5,939 bases of DNA from JBBCJT01 sp037190665 (GTDB taxonomy: Bacteria; Pseudomonadota; Alphaproteobacteria; Acetobacterales; Acetobacteraceae). A program made the position numbers and the translations under genes. The notes under the pieces were generated by a model. It searched no databases, had not been told where the DNA came from, and saw nothing but the letters and a program-made list of their open reading frames with translations. The stretch is taken from positions 1 to 5,939 of the forward strand of contig JBBCJT010000109.1 in NCBI GenBank assembly GCA_037190665.1, written 5' to 3'. Below are positions 5,484-5,939 of this stretch, one piece after another; position 1 is the stretch's first letter, and each line of letters opens with the position of its first letter.

Positions 5484-5939
5484 ATGGACGCCCAGCCCAC
5501 CCAGACCGCTTCCGGCGCGCAGGCCGCGCGGCGCCGCACCTTCGCGATCATCGCCCACCCGGACGCCGGCAAGACGACGCTGACGGAGAAGCTGCTGCTC
5601 AAGGGCGGCGCGATCCAGCTCGCCGGTGCGGTGCGCGCCAAGGGCGACCAGCGGCGCACGCGGTCCGACTGGATGAAGATCGAGCAGGACCGCGGCATTT
5701 CCGTCGCCACCTCGGTGATGACGTTCGAGCGGGACGGGCTGGTGTTCAACCTGCTCGACACGCCGGGCCACGAGGATTTCAGCGAGGACACCTACCGCAC
5801 GCTGACCGCCGTGGACGCGGCGGTGATGGTGCTGGACGCGGCCAAGGGCATCGAGACCCAGACCCGCAAGCTGTTCGAGGTCTGCCGCCTGCGCGACATC
5901 CCGATCATCACCTTCATCAACAAGATGGACCGCGACGGG
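5484..5939 (+). CDS. prfC: Peptide chain release factor 3 (RF3), N-terminal part, truncated by window edge
   Basis: The first 152 codons are present and the frame is open to the last base. RF3 is the translational GTPase that recycles RF1 and RF2 from the ribosome after peptide release. The G domain is intact as far as shown: P-loop AHPDAGKTT (24-32), switch I with SDWMKIEQDRGISV (61-74), G3 DTPGHEDFSEDTYRTL (92-107) and G4 NKMD (146-149). The EDFSEDTYRTL sequence and SDWMKIEQ are RF3-specific and separate it from EF-G, LepA and TypA. A full RF3 has about 530 residues, so roughly 70% is beyond the window. The start at ATG 5484 is uncertain: the preceding Shine-Dalgarno is weak, and an in-frame GTG at 5448 would add 12 residues (VTPPGGTTTSPP). 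The 18 residues before the conserved RRTFAIIAHPDAG are low in conservation, as usual for this family. Confidence 0.95.
   Translation, partial: MDAQPTQTASGAQAARRRTFAIIAHPDAGKTTLTEKLLLKGGAIQLAGAVRAKGDQRRTRSDWMKIEQDRGISVATSVMTFERDGLVFNLLDTPGHEDFSEDTYRTLTAVDAAVMVLDAAKGIETQTRKLFEVCRLRDIPIITFINKMDRDG

Noticed and set aside
4872..5771. 299-residue minus-strand frame opposite the cupin and prfC genes
   Set aside because: It is antisense to two conserved genes and has low-complexity composition.
1..5939. CRISPR array, tRNA/rRNA genes, insertion sequence, phage or toxin-antitoxin system
   Set aside because: I saw no regular spaced repeats, no tRNA-like cloverleaf sequence, no transposase or integrase motif, and no toxin-antitoxin-like gene pair on either strand.

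Overview
The window reads as an ordinary chromosomal segment from a GC-rich alphaproteobacterium. GC is high throughout, third codon positions are strongly G/C, genes are packed closely on both strands, and the S-(hydroxymethyl)glutathione dehydrogenase and RF3 proteins look proteobacterial. The style recalls Acetobacteraceae such as Roseomonas-like genera, but that finer placement is a guess. I see no mobile element, CRISPR array, tRNA or rRNA, and no stretch of 300 bases without a gene.

Left third (1-1948, + strand): the 3' end of a putative DNA modification/repair radical SAM protein is followed after 4 bases by a two-domain protein with an N-terminal DUF4130 domain and a C-terminal UdgX-type uracil-DNA glycosylase domain. 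The UdgX part carries the KRRxH-type loop whose histidine traps uracil-DNA covalently in characterised UdgX. The pair looks like a two-gene operon for DNA damage recognition or processing. It is the most interesting part of the window because the partner proteins have no settled biochemical function.

Middle (1949-4875, - strand): three genes are transcribed leftwards. In transcription order they are a class III alcohol dehydrogenase (glutathione-dependent formaldehyde oxidation), a secreted phytase-like/esterase-like beta-propeller protein with a signal peptide, a GC-rich hairpin with a T-rich tail that is a good intrinsic terminator, and a small three-helix membrane protein of unknown function. 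The small gene meets the DUF4130-UdgX gene tail to tail across a 22-base gap that holds a short inverted repeat.

Right (4876-5939, + strand): a cupin-fold protein with nearly canonical metal-binding motifs diverges from the dehydrogenase across only 56 bases. It is followed by the 5' part of prfC (peptide chain release factor 3), which runs off the window. The dehydrogenase and the prfC product are housekeeping or detoxification functions. The cupin and the membrane protein have no assignable role from sequence alone.
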